64,000 bases of DNA from Nannocystis pusilla (GTDB taxonomy: Bacteria; Myxococcota_A; Polyangia; Nannocystales; Nannocystaceae), in contig NZ_JAIRAU010000001.1 in the NCBI RefSeq assembly GCF_020073745.1, forward strand, positions 434,001 to 498,000, written 5' to 3'. Made by a program: the position numbers and the translations under genes. Positions 24,811 to 33,515 of this stretch are shown piece after piece (positions within the stretch are counted from its first letter, which is position 1; each line of letters begins with the position of its first letter). The notes beneath the pieces are model-generated. The model ran no database searches. It worked only from the letters and a program-made list of their open reading frames with translations, and had not been told where the DNA came from.

Positions 24811-24935
24811 GCTTGGTGTGTCCGTAGGCGCGGGGCCTGCTCGAGCGAGCCAGGGCTTGGCGTGTCCGCAGGCGCGGGGCCTGGAGGCTTGCTCGAGCGA
24901 GTCAGAGCTTGGCGTGTCCGTAGGCGCGGGGCCTG
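24811..24935. repeat. Three direct repeats of 29 bp
   Basis: GCTTGG(T/C)GTGTCCG(T/C)AGGCGCGGGGCCTG occurs at 24811-24839, 24855-24883 and 24907-24935, with only C/T differences. The spacers (15 and 23 bp) share CTCGAGCGAG. It lies just after mutB and does not belong to the 14-bp family. Role unknown. Confidence 0.8.
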
Positions 24936-24971
24936 AAGGCCTGGGTGACGGCGGGCACGGAGCGGCGGACT

Positions 24972-24996
24972 GGGGCCCCCGCTGACGGCGGGCCCC
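24972..24996 (+). terminator. Candidate hairpin terminator after mutB
   Basis: GGGGCCC and GGGCCCC pair around an inner CCG/CGG stem. There is no proper T-run, only TTCC, so termination is plausible but not proved. Confidence 0.4.
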
Positions 24997-25139
24997 TTCC
25001 GTTTCACGTGCTCGGCGCTGTCTCTTCGAACAGGAGATGTCTTGAAAGACAGATGAGTCTCGCGTGCGAAGGACTGTGCGCCTGCGCGCGGTGAAACGCG
25101 ACTCCTTCCCGCCTGCGCCCCAGTCCGCCGCTCCGTGCC

Positions 25140-25490
25140 CGCCTGCGGAGAGCGTGGCGGGCCCCGCTCGTGGGCGTGCGGGAAGGTTCGGCGAGCGGAG
25201 AGCGTGGCGGGTTCCGCTTGTGGGCGTGCGGGAGGTTCGGCGAGCGGAGAGCGTGGCAGGTTCCGCTTGTGGGCGTGCGGGAGGTTCGGCGAGCGGAGAG
25301 CGTGGCGGGGCACGCTTTGGACGTGGGGAGGTTCAGGTGGGGCACGCTTTGGGCGTGGGGAGGTTCGGCGAGCGGAGAGGGTGGCGGGGCACGCTTTGGT
25401 CGTGGGGAGGGTTCAGCGAGTCGAGAGGGTGGCGGGCTCCGCTCGTGGGCGTGCGGGAGGTTCAGCGAGTGGAGAGCGAGTCGGCGGCTC
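25140..25490. repeat. Tandem repeat array of about 49 bp
   Basis: About six to seven copies of a unit containing GAGCGTGGCGGG, a Gly-codon-rich middle and GGAGGTTCGGCGAGCGGA, with unit starts near 25151, 25201, 25250, 25299, 25378 and 25426. One copy is cut to about 30 bp. Unit lengths of 48-50 bp shift the frame, so the open frames across it are accidental. The array lies between mutB and the Hsp70-like gene; together with 24773-25139 nearly 1 kb here lacks a gene. Confidence 0.8.
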
Positions 25491-25715
25491 CGTGCCCGCC
25501 GGCGAAGGCGTCGCAGGGGCAGCGAGCGGCGGTGAGTGCGGCGCGATCGGGCGGACGGCGGTTCGTCCGAGATACGTCACTCCGTCGTCGTTGGTTTATG
25601 TCGACGGGCCGTCGGGCTCGGCGCGAGGAGCGTGCGAGGTGCCGCGTTCGCGGAGCGAGCGCTGGAGCGAGGTCGATACTTCGGGACATGTCCTTCGGAG
25701 CAGTTTATGGAGTGG

Positions 25716-25743
25716 TTGACAGCTATGGCGCCAATTGTAAGAG
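25716..25743 (+). promoter_or_regulatory. Possible promoter of the Hsp70-like gene
   Basis: A perfect TTGACA (25716-25721) is followed after 16 bases by TAAGAG, in a locally AT-richer stretch. The ATG follows only ten bases later, so the transcript would be nearly leaderless. The -10 match is poor. Confidence 0.35.
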
Positions 25744-25753
25744 TGCGCGGCGC

Positions 25754-27634
25754 ATGAGCACGGCGATCGGGATCGATCTGGGGACGACGCGCTGCACGGT
25801 GGGGATCTTCGAGCACGGTCGCGCGTCGGCGCTGCTGCAGGGCAAGGGCGTGATGGTGCTGCCGGCGGCGGTGGCGATCGACGCGGAGGGCGGGGTGGTG
25901 GTGGGGGACCGGGCGCGGCGGATGGCCTTGCTGCGGCCGGACATGAGCCAGTTGTACGTGCACCGGCTGCTCGGGCGCCGGTTCGAGGCGGTGACGCCGG
26001 GGGTGTGGCAGCCGCAGGCGCTGGTGCGGGCGGAGCACGGGGACGCGTCGGTGAAGCTCGGCGAGCACTCGCTGCTGCCGCAGGCGCTGGTGGCGGCGCA
26101 GGTCGCCGAGGTGCGGGCGATCGCCGAGGAGCAGCTCGGGGAGGCGGTGACGCAGGCGGTGGTGACGGTGCCGGTCCACTTCGGCGACGCGCAGCGGCGG
26201 GCGCTGCTGCACGCGTGCCGGCTCGGAGGGCTCGAGGTGCGGCGGCTGGTCCATCCGACGACGGCGGCGGCGCTGCTGTACCAGGCCGAAAGGACAGGTG
26301 TCGACGACGAGGTGATCGTGCTGGTCGACGCCGGGGCGGGCGGGGTGAGCTGCGCGGTGGTGGAGATCAAGGAGCGCGAGGTGGCGGTGCTGGCCCAGCG
26401 GGGGCTGGCGCTCGGCGGTGAAGACATCGACGGGCGGGTGGTGGAGTGGCTGATGAGCGAGCGCGGCGAGGAGGGCGGCGACGCCGAGTTGGTGCGCTCG
26501 CGGATCCGCGACGCGGCCGAGAAGGCGAAGATCGCGCTGTCGGAGCGCAAGGACGTCGAGGTCAACCTGCCGTTCCTCAGCGCCGACGAGGCCGGGCCGA
26601 AGCACCTGGCGGCCAAGCTGACGCAGGCGCGGCTCGAGAAGCTGGCGGGCGACGTGGTCCAGCGGATCGCGGGGCTCGTCGCCAAGGTGTTCGAAGAGTC
26701 AGGCGTTCCGCTCGAGCGGATCGGCGAGGTCATGTTGATCGGCGGGACCAGCCGGATCCCCGCGCTGCACGAGCGCGTCGAGGCTATCATTAAAAAGATC
26801 CCGTCGAGCAAGCTGGACGCGGTCGACACGGTCGCGCGCGGCGCGGCGGCCCTCGCCGGGCTGCTGGCGTCGCGTCACCCGGAGGTGCGCGTGCTCGAGG
26901 CGCTGGTGCGGCCGCTCCTGGTCAAGCTGAGCGGCGGCGAGGTGCAGACGCTGCTGACGGCCCGCGCGGCGGTGCCGGCCGAGACGGTGGTGGTGCTGAA
27001 CACGCCGGGCGACGGGCGGGCCTCGCCGGAGGCGCGGCTGTATCAGGGCGAGCGCGGGGCCGATGAAGATGATCTTTTGGCCAGCTTCGTGGTGACGGGC
27101 CGGCCGGAGATCGAGGTGAAGCTGCGGGTCGACGACAACCAGGTGCTCGAGCTGTCGGTGCGCGAGCTGCTGCGCGGCAAGGAGGCGCGGCTGCACGTGC
27201 GCGAGCGCGGGGGGCTCGGCGAGGAGCAGCTGACGGCGATGGTGGAGGCCGCACGCGCGCGCGAGACCGAGGCGCGGGCCGAACGCGAGGCGCACGAGCG
27301 CCGCACGCGGCTCGAGGGGATGGTGCAGCGCTGCGAGCGGATCCTCGGCGAGCAGGACAAGCTGGCGCCCGAGCTGCGGACGACGGTCGAGGCCGGGCTC
27401 CGCGACGCGCGGGCGGTCCTCACGAGCGGGGACGCGGAGCTGGTGCGCACCGCCATCGACGGACTGGCCGCGGTGTTGCAACCGCTCGGCGGCGAGTGGG
27501 CGGCGATCGCCGCGCCGCCTCCGCCCCGCGCACGGCTGCAGCCGGTCGTGGCTCCGCCGCCGGCGCGCGTCCGGGCCGAGGCCGCGAACGCGCTCGACGA
27601 GGTCGGCGAGGTGGTGGAGGACGACGACGAGTAG
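25754..27634 (+). CDS. Hsp70/DnaK-like chaperone protein
   Basis: Protein of 626 residues. The ATPase domain has GIDLGTTRCTVGIFE (phosphate 1), a second phosphate loop LVDAGAGGVSCAVVEI and the adenosine motif MLIGGTSRIPALHE; the GVSCAVV stretch differs from DnaK's GGGTFDVSI, so ATPase kinetics may differ. A beta-type substrate-binding domain follows near residue 390-480, then a helical lid and a Pro-rich, acidic tail ending VVEDDDE. This is a side-line Hsp70 of the type common in Myxococcota, not the housekeeping DnaK; no dnaJ or grpE is adjacent. The ATG at 25754 is chosen over a much longer frame that reads through the tandem repeats. Confidence 0.9.
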   Translation: MSTAIGIDLGTTRCTVGIFEHGRASALLQGKGVMVLPAAVAIDAEGGVVVGDRARRMALLRPDMSQLYVHRLLGRRFEAVTPGVWQPQALVRAEHGDASVKLGEHSLLPQALVAAQVAEVRAIAEEQLGEAVTQAVVTVPVHFGDAQRRALLHACRLGGLEVRRLVHPTTAAALLYQAERTGVDDEVIVLVDAGAGGVSCAVVEIKEREVAVLAQRGLALGGEDIDGRVVEWLMSERGEEGGDAELVRSRIRDAAEKAKIALSERKDVEVNLPFLSADEAGPKHLAAKLTQARLEKLAGDVVQRIAGLVAKVFEESGVPLERIGEVMLIGGTSRIPALHERVEAIIKKIPSSKLDAVDTVARGAAALAGLLASRHPEVRVLEALVRPLLVKLSGGEVQTLLTARAAVPAETVVVLNTPGDGRASPEARLYQGERGADEDDLLASFVVTGRPEIEVKLRVDDNQVLELSVRELLRGKEARLHVRERGGLGEEQLTAMVEAARARETEARAEREAHERRTRLEGMVQRCERILGEQDKLAPELRTTVEAGLRDARAVLTSGDAELVRTAIDGLAAVLQPLGGEWAAIAAPPPPRARLQPVVAPPPARVRAEAANALDEVGEVVEDDDE

Positions 27635-27726
27635 CGAGGCGGGGGCGATCGCGGCGGTGAGGCGGTCGCGAGTGCGCTCGAGGACGGCGAGCAACGCTGG
27701 CTGACGGTGGTCGGCCGGGCTGTTCT

Positions 27727-27790
27727 AGGGGACATGTCGTGGAGAGCATGTCCAGGAGAACATGCTCGTCCGGGCATGTTCTCGGGAGCA
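27727..27790. repeat. 14-bp phased palindromic repeat array
   Basis: CATG cores at 27733, 27747, 27761 and 27775 in perfect 14-bp register, between the convergent Hsp70-like and protease genes. Confidence 0.88.
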
Positions 27791-27795
27791 GGAGC

Positions 27796-28497
27796 TCAGG
27801 GCTGGCGGGCGACGAAGGCGAGCGCGCCGGTGCGCATGCGATGGCCCTGGGCGGGCGTGAAGATCTGGCGCGGGCCCTGGCGGCAGGAGCACATCAGGTT
27901 CTGGTGCGAGGTGTCGTGCTCGAGGCCGAAGAGGTGGCCGAGCTCGTGGACGAAGGTGGTGGCGGGGGCGTCGTTGCTGACGATGAGGTACTCGCGGTTG
28001 CGCATGCGCCCGAGCAGGCCGCGGTAGCGCCAGTGGAGGCCGCGGACGCTGCGGTCGGCGCGGAGCGAGCCGCCGAGCTCGAGGTTGCCGACGAGGAAGA
28101 CGTGGACGGTGCCGTCGGGCGGGGCGAAGGTGGCGAGGCGCCGGCGATCGCGGCGGTGGCGGATCGAGGCGAAGCCGTCGGGCAGGAGCTCGACGCGGGC
28201 GATGTAGACCTCGATGCCGGAGGCGCGCAGGGCCTCGTTGGCGCGCCACACGGCGCGGTTGAGGCGGCGCAGGTCGAACACGACCTTGGCGCCGCCGGTG
28301 GCGACGTGGACCGTCAGCGGGAGGCGGACGAGGCGGAGACCGGCGCGGAGGTCGGGCTGCGACTCGCCGCGGATGTCGGGGACGACGTGCTTGTCGGCCG
28401 CGCGCACGGGCGTGAGCCACAACGCGGTGAACAAGAGGACCGCCAGCGCTGCGAAGCGCGGACCGACGTGCCGACCAAGACGCAAGGCCAGTATCAC
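27796..28497 (-). CDS. Secreted metzincin-like zinc protease
   Basis: About 233 residues. An N-terminal hydrophobic stretch ending LTPVRAADKH is a likely signal peptide. The C-terminal half has TFVHELGHLFGLEHDTSHQN, the HExxHxxGLxH zinc-binding helix of metzincins, followed by LMCSC in the position of the Met-turn. The start is unsure: the GTG at 28497 is the most sensible for a signal peptide, but no good ribosome site precedes it. The enzyme probably acts outside the cell or in the periplasm. Confidence 0.78.
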   Translation of the reverse strand: MILALRLGRHVGPRFAALAVLLFTALWLTPVRAADKHVVPDIRGESQPDLRAGLRLVRLPLTVHVATGGAKVVFDLRRLNRAVWRANEALRASGIEVYIARVELLPDGFASIRHRRDRRRLATFAPPDGTVHVFLVGNLELGGSLRADRSVRGLHWRYRGLLGRMRNREYLIVSNDAPATTFVHELGHLFGLEHDTSHQNLMCSCRQGPRQIFTPAQGHRMRTGALAFVARQP

Positions 28498-28836
28498 CCG
28501 AGGATCGACAGTACCCGAAACGCAGCGGAAGAAAACTGCGCGGTGCGCACCGAGGGGTGCGCAGCACATCGCACGGGTGAACACGAGCGTGCAGCGAACG
28601 GAGACCTCGGGTCCTCGTCGTCATGGTGCCGCGAGCAACACAGGTGTCCGCGCCTCTCGGGTGGCCGTGCTCGCGCCGCCGAATCCGCGGCTCCGGCGGC
28701 CGTGCTCGCGGTCCTGCGGCCCGGGTCCGCAGGCGTGTTCGCGGCCCACGATTCGCGTACGTGACGCCGCCGCAAGGCCGCGGACGTCACGGCGGACCTG
28801 CGAGCGCGCGCGGGTGCTGCTATCTTGGCGCTGGAC

Positions 28837-29628
28837 ATGCTGCAGTTCGGAGAGCGGGCCGCGAAGGCTCCAGAATTCGTCCCTGACCCGGAGACCCGCA
28901 CCTGGCTGGCGCAGAGCCTCGCGGCCGTGGTCGCGCATCTCGGCCCACCCGCCCGCAAGCAGCAGTGGGTGTCCGAGTCGCCGCTGAAGAAGGCCGCGCC
29001 GCGCGACCTCGACGCGCTGTTCGACCTGGTGTGCGTGGCACAAGAACACATCGGCCAGGGCGATGTCGAGATCACGCTGGCGCCGCCGGGAGCCGGTTCC
29101 GCGGCAGTACCGCCGGGCTTCAAGGTGCTCGGCGATCCCGCGGGACACTTGATCCACACGTTCGTGCGCGGGTCCGAACTCGCTCTGGTGGTGATGCCGC
29201 AGGTGTTCAAGGCGCCGACGCTGCTGCTCGGCAACCTGGCGCGCGAGCTGGGACGGATCGGCTTGTGGATACAACCGACGCCGTCGCCGGCGGTCGCCCA
29301 GATCGACGGCGAGGCGGCGGCCGAACTGGCGGCGATCTCCCTCGGCCTCGGGGTGTGGGTGGCCAACGGCGCCTATATGTTCGAGAACGCCTGCTGCGGC
29401 GGCGGCTGCGGGATCGACCTGCGGAACATGCGGGCCGGGCTGTCCCTGCCGGAGGCCAGCTACGCGCTGGCCCTCGACGCCCACCGCAAGGGCCTGTCCC
29501 GCCGCACCGCCGCCAAGCAGCTCGAAACGACGCAGGAGACGGCCTTTAAAAAGTGCTTCGAGGCGTGCGCGAGCGAGGTGGTGGCGGCGCTGCCCCCGGC
29601 GCGCGAGCGACCGGCGCTGCGGGCCTGA
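28837..29628 (+). CDS. Conserved-looking protein of unknown function
   Basis: Protein of 263 residues with an open frame of strong coding character from the ATG at 28837. I do not recognise the family. A mid-region hydrophobic pattern (HTFVRGSELALVVMPQVFKA, then LLLGNLARELGRIGLWIQP) looks like a folded alpha/beta domain. Near residue 188 there is a cysteine-rich NACCGGGCGID, followed by a helical LSLPEASYALALDAHRKG segment. It could be a metal-binding protein. Stands alone between divergent and convergent neighbours. Confidence 0.6.
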   Translation: MLQFGERAAKAPEFVPDPETRTWLAQSLAAVVAHLGPPARKQQWVSESPLKKAAPRDLDALFDLVCVAQEHIGQGDVEITLAPPGAGSAAVPPGFKVLGDPAGHLIHTFVRGSELALVVMPQVFKAPTLLLGNLARELGRIGLWIQPTPSPAVAQIDGEAAAELAAISLGLGVWVANGAYMFENACCGGGCGIDLRNMRAGLSLPEASYALALDAHRKGLSRRTAAKQLETTQETAFKKCFEACASEVVAALPPARERPALRA

Positions 29629-29682
29629 AGGACATGTTTTTCAGGACATGTCCGTGAGGGCATGGTCCATGGGACATGCTGC
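29627..29682. repeat. 14-bp phased palindromic repeat array
   Basis: CATG cores at 29633, 29647, 29661 and 29675 in exact 14-bp register, starting at the stop of the preceding gene, between convergent genes. A CAGG-type pair lies at 29724-29740, where the glycosyltransferase gene ends. Confidence 0.88.
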
Positions 29683-29728
29683 TGACGCGGAGGGCGAGGC
29701 GAGAGCTCACTGACCGTTGCGACAGGTC

Positions 29729-32419
29729 CTAGGGGACAGGGATCTTGAGCAGGGTGTAGTGGGCGTTCTCGTAGGCGACCTCGACCTTGGCCCGCACGTC
29801 GGAGGGGAGCGAGCTCCTGGCGCGGGCGCTGTGGCTGCCGGTGGTGATGAGCCAGACGCTCCGGCCCTGGCCGCGGTTGGCGTCGACGAGCTCGCCGAGG
29901 GCCTCGCGGTCGGCCTCCTTCCGCACCCACACCGCTGCCTTGGTGAAGAAGGTCTCGCCGCGGTAGTAGAACCACCAGCTGGCCAGCGGGTCGTCGGGGC
30001 CGCGGTGGTCGTAGTAGTGGCGGAGCGCGGTGCGCTGCGACCAGTGCTCCGACACGGCGGGCAAGTAGCTGTTCAGGGTGTAGTGCAGCGTGATGAAGCC
30101 GGCCAGCAGCATGGCGACGAGCGCCGCCTGCTGCCGCCGCGCGGCCCACAGCCCGAGGCCGAGCGCGAACGGCAAGGCGCAGGCGACGAGGCCCGTGGTC
30201 TCGGGCGCGCCGTTGCGCCACATGTGATCGTAGAGGTAGGTCGTGAGGTGGGTGATCCACGCCGGCTCGACGATCGCGTCGCGCAGGACGAGCGCGAGCA
30301 GGACGGTGCCGAGGCCCGCGGCCGCCCAGGCGAGCTTGCGGTCGCGGACCGGCGGGGCCGGCTCGCTCAGCCACAAGCCGAGCAGCAGGGCGAACGGGGG
30401 CAGGGCCGGCAGGAGGTAGTGGTAGTACTTGGTGACGCTGGTGGTCAGCAGCGCGAGCGTGGCGCAGAACCACAGCAGGGCGAAGCGCCACACCTCGGAG
30501 GAGGAGGAGGCCGGGTGCGGTGCGGTGGGGGCCGGGTCGGCGAGGTCGACGTCCATCGTGGCGATGGTGCTCGGGCTGGCCGAAGGGGCAGGTCTATGAG
30601 GACCTGTCGGAGAGAGCATGTCGCTGGGGACATGTCCTGCAGGATCTTCGGGGCGCAGGCGGCGGGCGGCGGCCCACAGGGCGGCGGGGAGGGCGGCGGA
30701 CCACGGGAGGGCGGCGATGCCGAGGGTGCGCAGGTAGTAGGCGAAGCCGCCGACGGCCTGGTCCTGCTCGCCGCTGCCGAAGCGGGCCAGGTTGTTGACG
30801 ATGATCAGCTCGTTGAGCCACGAGTCGCCGCGGTAGATCCACATCGCGTGGTGCCACGGCAGCGAGGCGAGGGCGAACAGCAGGAGGCCGGTCAGCGGGC
30901 CGCAGCGCCACAGGTTGGCGAACGTGAGCCGGCCGCTGACGAGCAGGTGGAGCAGCACGAGCAGGCCGACCAGGCCGGGGCCGATCATGCCCTTGCCGAC
31001 CAGCGAGACGCCGGCGGCGATGTAGAGGACGCCCATCCACGCCTGCGCGCGCGTGCGCCAGCGCAGGGTCCGCAGCAGCACCAGCAGCGCCACGGCGGCG
31101 TAGCCGAGCATGACGAGGTGGATCTTCACCAGCGTGCCGAAGTTCGGCACGCCGGGCTTCTTCACGAAGCGGGAGACGCGGGCGACGGTGTAGTCGCTGC
31201 TGACGTGGAGGTCGAGGGCGACGATCGGGACGACGACGGCGAGCAGGAAGAGGACGAGGAAGCCGAGGTACGCCCGGTCCCACGGCAGCTCCCGGCGAGC
31301 GAAGGCTGCCAGCCGCGCGCGCCAGCCGGAGGCGGGAGATCGGCCAGCGAGCCCAGCCGTGAGTTCGACGCGTCGCGCGTCGTCCGCGGCGGGGAGCGCG
31401 GACTGGTCCGGCGCGCGAGCTGCGTCGACGGGTGACAGATCGGCGGGAGAAGGGGCTGGATGAGCGGACAGGTCGGACGCGCGAGGCGCGGCGGTCGCCG
31501 GCGGCGACGCTGTAGGAGAGGACAGGTCGCGCGGCGCGCAGGATGACCCGGCGGGCGAGGCTGTATGAGAGGACAGGTCGGTGGACGCGCGGGCGGGGCC
31601 GTCGTCCCCGGCGAGGGCCGGATCGGCGGGCGCGCGGTGCGAAGCTGACGGGGATGAAAGCTCGACGGTCGCGCGCGGTGGGGGCGGGCCAGCGGGCGCG
31701 GTGATCGCGGCTGACCGATCGGGCATGTCGGAAGAGACATGGCCCTCGGGACCGACAGCTCGGTTCACGAATCGGACGCGGAGGCGGCGCGGGAGCAGGT
31801 CGACGAGGGGGCGGCGCCGGAGCGGGCGGTCGGGGCGGAGCCAGGCGAGGCCCCAGGCGGCCATGGCGACGGTGACCGGAGCGACGAAGAACATGTCGGT
31901 CAGCGCCTGGCGGCTGACGATGGCCCACTGCGGCATCGTGACGAGGGCGAGGGCGGTGTAAAAGCCGGCGCGCGTGGCCCGGGCGCGGTCGTCGGGGCGA
32001 GCGGCGGCGAGCAGGCGGGCGCATGACCAGCCGAGAAAGCCGGCGCAAGCGAGGCCCGTGAGCATGCTCGGCAGTCGGATCGCAAGCTCCGGCCAGGGCG
32101 CCCGCACCATCTCGTCCGGAGCGGCGCCGAGGCCGACGCCGAGCAGCTTCATGCTGAGCGCCATCAGCCAGAACGGCAGTGCGGGCTTGGACCAGAAGGT
32201 GTTCTCGGCGTTGCCGTCGGGGCCGACGCCGGGCTTCCACCACAAGTCGAGCGGGTCGCTGCGCACGAGGATCTGGCGCGCGACCTCACCGTAATGGGTC
32301 TCCCACGGGTCCCACGGGCCGCAAGCGGCGATCGACCAGGCGCTGAGCGCGACGACGGCGAGGGCGGCGAGTGCGAACAGCGCCCACGTCGGCGGGCGGA
32401 AGACGGGTCTTGAGGCCAC
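29729..32419 (-). CDS. ArnT/PMT-type membrane glycosyltransferase with a low-complexity insertion
   Basis: Protein of 896 residues beginning with GTG at 32419. The start of the mature part has the GT-C signature: a membrane helix followed by [14 protein letters not shown], with the acidic residues expected to be catalytic, and [12 protein letters not shown]. Ten or more further helices fill the C-terminal 500 residues. The usual substrate is an undecaprenyl- or polyprenyl-phosphate sugar, transferred to lipid A or protein. Between about residues 200 and 360, where homologues have a short loop, lies a Ser/Pro/Ala-rich stretch with repeated DLSS-TAS blocks encoded by the CAGG-type palindrome. 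A second repeat cluster (30589-30631) makes a shorter insertion in a later loop. Confidence 0.88.
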   Translation of the reverse strand: MASRPVFRPPTWALFALAALAVVALSAWSIAACGPWDPWETHYGEVARQILVRSDPLDLWWKPGVGPDGNAENTFWSKPALPFWLMALSMKLLGVGLGAAPDEMVRAPWPELAIRLPSMLTGLACAGFLGWSCARLLAAARPDDRARATRAGFYTALALVTMPQWAIVSRQALTDMFFVAPVTVAMAAWGLAWLRPDRPLRRRPLVDLLPRRLRVRFVNRAVGPEGHVSSDMPDRSAAITAPAGPPPPRATVELSSPSASHRAPADPALAGDDGPARASTDLSSHTASPAGSSCAPRDLSSPTASPPATAAPRASDLSAHPAPSPADLSPVDAARAPDQSALPAADDARRVELTAGLAGRSPASGWRARLAAFARRELPWDRAYLGFLVLFLLAVVVPIVALDLHVSSDYTVARVSRFVKKPGVPNFGTLVKIHLVMLGYAAVALLVLLRTLRWRTRAQAWMGVLYIAAGVSLVGKGMIGPGLVGLLVLLHLLVSGRLTFANLWRCGPLTGLLLFALASLPWHHAMWIYRGDSWLNELIIVNNLARFGSGEQDQAVGGFAYYLRTLGIAALPWSAALPAALWAAARRLRPEDPAGHVPSDMLSPTGPHRPAPSASPSTIATMDVDLADPAPTAPHPASSSSEVWRFALLWFCATLALLTTSVTKYYHYLLPALPPFALLLGLWLSEPAPPVRDRKLAWAAAGLGTVLLALVLRDAIVEPAWITHLTTYLYDHMWRNGAPETTGLVACALPFALGLGLWAARRQQAALVAMLLAGFITLHYTLNSYLPAVSEHWSQRTALRHYYDHRGPDDPLASWWFYYRGETFFTKAAVWVRKEADREALGELVDANRGQGRSVWLITTGSHSARARSSLPSDVRAKVEVAYENAHYTLLKIPVP
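31330..31745. repeat. In-frame repeat expansion inside the glycosyltransferase gene
   Basis: GGACAGGTCGG-type palindromes recur with 51- and 54-bp spacing (core A at 31468, 31522, 31573) together with GC-rich flanks, and CATG cores of the normal type end the block near 31726-31742. The spacing is a multiple of three, so the reading frame is preserved, unlike the 14-bp arrays. Confidence 0.75.
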
Positions 32420-32475
32420 GAGCGGGAGAGTCGTACCAAAGCCGCGGCCGCCGGTGTAGCCTGGCCCGCGTGACG

Positions 32476-33441
32476 ATGTCCGTCGAAGACGTGCGCGCGG
32501 CAGCCGAGCGACTCGCCGGCAAGGTCGTGAGGACGCCGGTGCTGCGCTCGCCGGCCCTCGACGCGCTGGCCGACACAGAGCTGTGGCTCAAGGCGGAGTG
32601 CCTGCAGCGGATCGGGGCGTTCAAGGCGCGCGGGGCGCTGCACGCGGTGGGCCGCATGAGCCCCGAGGCGCGCGGCCGCGGGGTGATCACCTTCAGCTCC
32701 GGCAACCACGCGCAGGCGGTCGCACTGGCGGCCCGCGAGTTCGGGGTCAAGGCGACGATCGCGATGCCCGTCGACGCCCCGGCGGTGAAGGTCGCCGGGG
32801 TGCGGGCGCTCGGGGCCGAGATCGTGTTCGCGGGCACCACGTCCGAGGAGCGGCGCGCGGCGGCGCTCGCGGTGCGCGAGCAGACCGGCGGGGCGATCGT
32901 CGACCCGTTCGACGACCCGGACATCATCGCCGGCCAGGGCACGGCGACGCTCGAGCTGCTCGACGAGGTCGCGGCCCGCGGGTCGAAGCTCGACGCGCTG
33001 ATCGTCCCGGTCGGCGGCGGGGGGCTGATCGCGGGGGCCTGCCTGGTCGCCGAGGCGGCCGACGTGGCGGTCTACAGCGCCGAGCCGGCGACCTGCAACG
33101 CGCTGGCCCAGAGCCTCCGCGCCGGCGAACGCGTGCCGGTGCCGCCCGGGCCGACGCTGGCCGACGGACTCAAGCCGGTGCGCGTCGGCGGGCAGAACTT
33201 CGAGATCGCCCGGCGAGCGGTCCGCGGCAGCTTCGAGGTCGACGACGCCGCGCTCGGGCGAGCGGTGGTCGGCCTGCTGCTGCACGCGAAGGTGCTGGTC
33301 GAGCCGTCAGGCGCGGCCGGGGTGGCGGCGGCCCTCGGCGGGGCGCTGCGCGGGCGCCGGGTCGGGGTGCTGCTGTCCGGCGGCAACGTCGAGCCGGCGC
33401 TGGTCGCCGACCTGCTGGCCCGCCACGCGGAGACGGTGTGA
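32476..33441 (+). CDS. PLP-dependent threonine/serine dehydratase or racemase
   Basis: Protein of 321 residues of fold-type II. The PLP lysine sits in [10 protein letters not shown], the substrate loop is [15 protein letters not shown], and the phosphate-binding Gly-rich loop is [11 protein letters not shown]. It lacks the C-terminal ACT-like regulatory domain of biosynthetic IlvA, so it is of the catabolic threonine ammonia-lyase or serine racemase size; sequence alone does not separate these. A GTG at 32470 is an alternative start. It is divergent from the glycosyltransferase gene with about 56 bases between starts. Confidence 0.9.
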   Translation: MSVEDVRAAAERLAGKVVRTPVLRSPALDALADTELWLKAECLQRIGAFKARGALHAVGRMSPEARGRGVITFSSGNHAQAVALAAREFGVKATIAMPVDAPAVKVAGVRALGAEIVFAGTTSEERRAAALAVREQTGGAIVDPFDDPDIIAGQGTATLELLDEVAARGSKLDALIVPVGGGGLIAGACLVAEAADVAVYSAEPATCNALAQSLRAGERVPVPPGPTLADGLKPVRVGGQNFEIARRAVRGSFEVDDAALGRAVVGLLLHAKVLVEPSGAAGVAAALGGALRGRRVGVLLSGGNVEPALVADLLARHAETV

Positions 33442-33448
33442 ACTTTGC

Positions 33449-33515
33449 GACAGGTCGTGAAGGACATGACGCAAGGGACCTTGTTTAAACGGACATGTCT
33501 TTGGGGACATGTCCT
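33449..33515. repeat. Palindromic repeat array spanning a gene start
   Basis: Cores CAGG (33451), CATG (33465), CCTT (33479), CATG (33494) and CATG (33508); four of the steps are 14 or 15 bp. It covers the intergenic space and the signal-peptide codons of the following lipoprotein gene. Confidence 0.8.

Noticed and set aside
24811..24935. CRISPR array
   Set aside because: Only three repeats, spacers of 15 and 23 bp that resemble each other, and no cas genes. No CRISPR array is visible anywhere in the window.
25064..25753. N-terminal extension of the Hsp70-like protein
   Set aside because: The frame is open upstream to 25064, but it crosses the 49-bp tandem repeats, whose unit length is not a multiple of three, and the translated sequence is unlike any Hsp70. 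The ATG at 25754 begins exactly at the Hsp70 GIDLGTT region.
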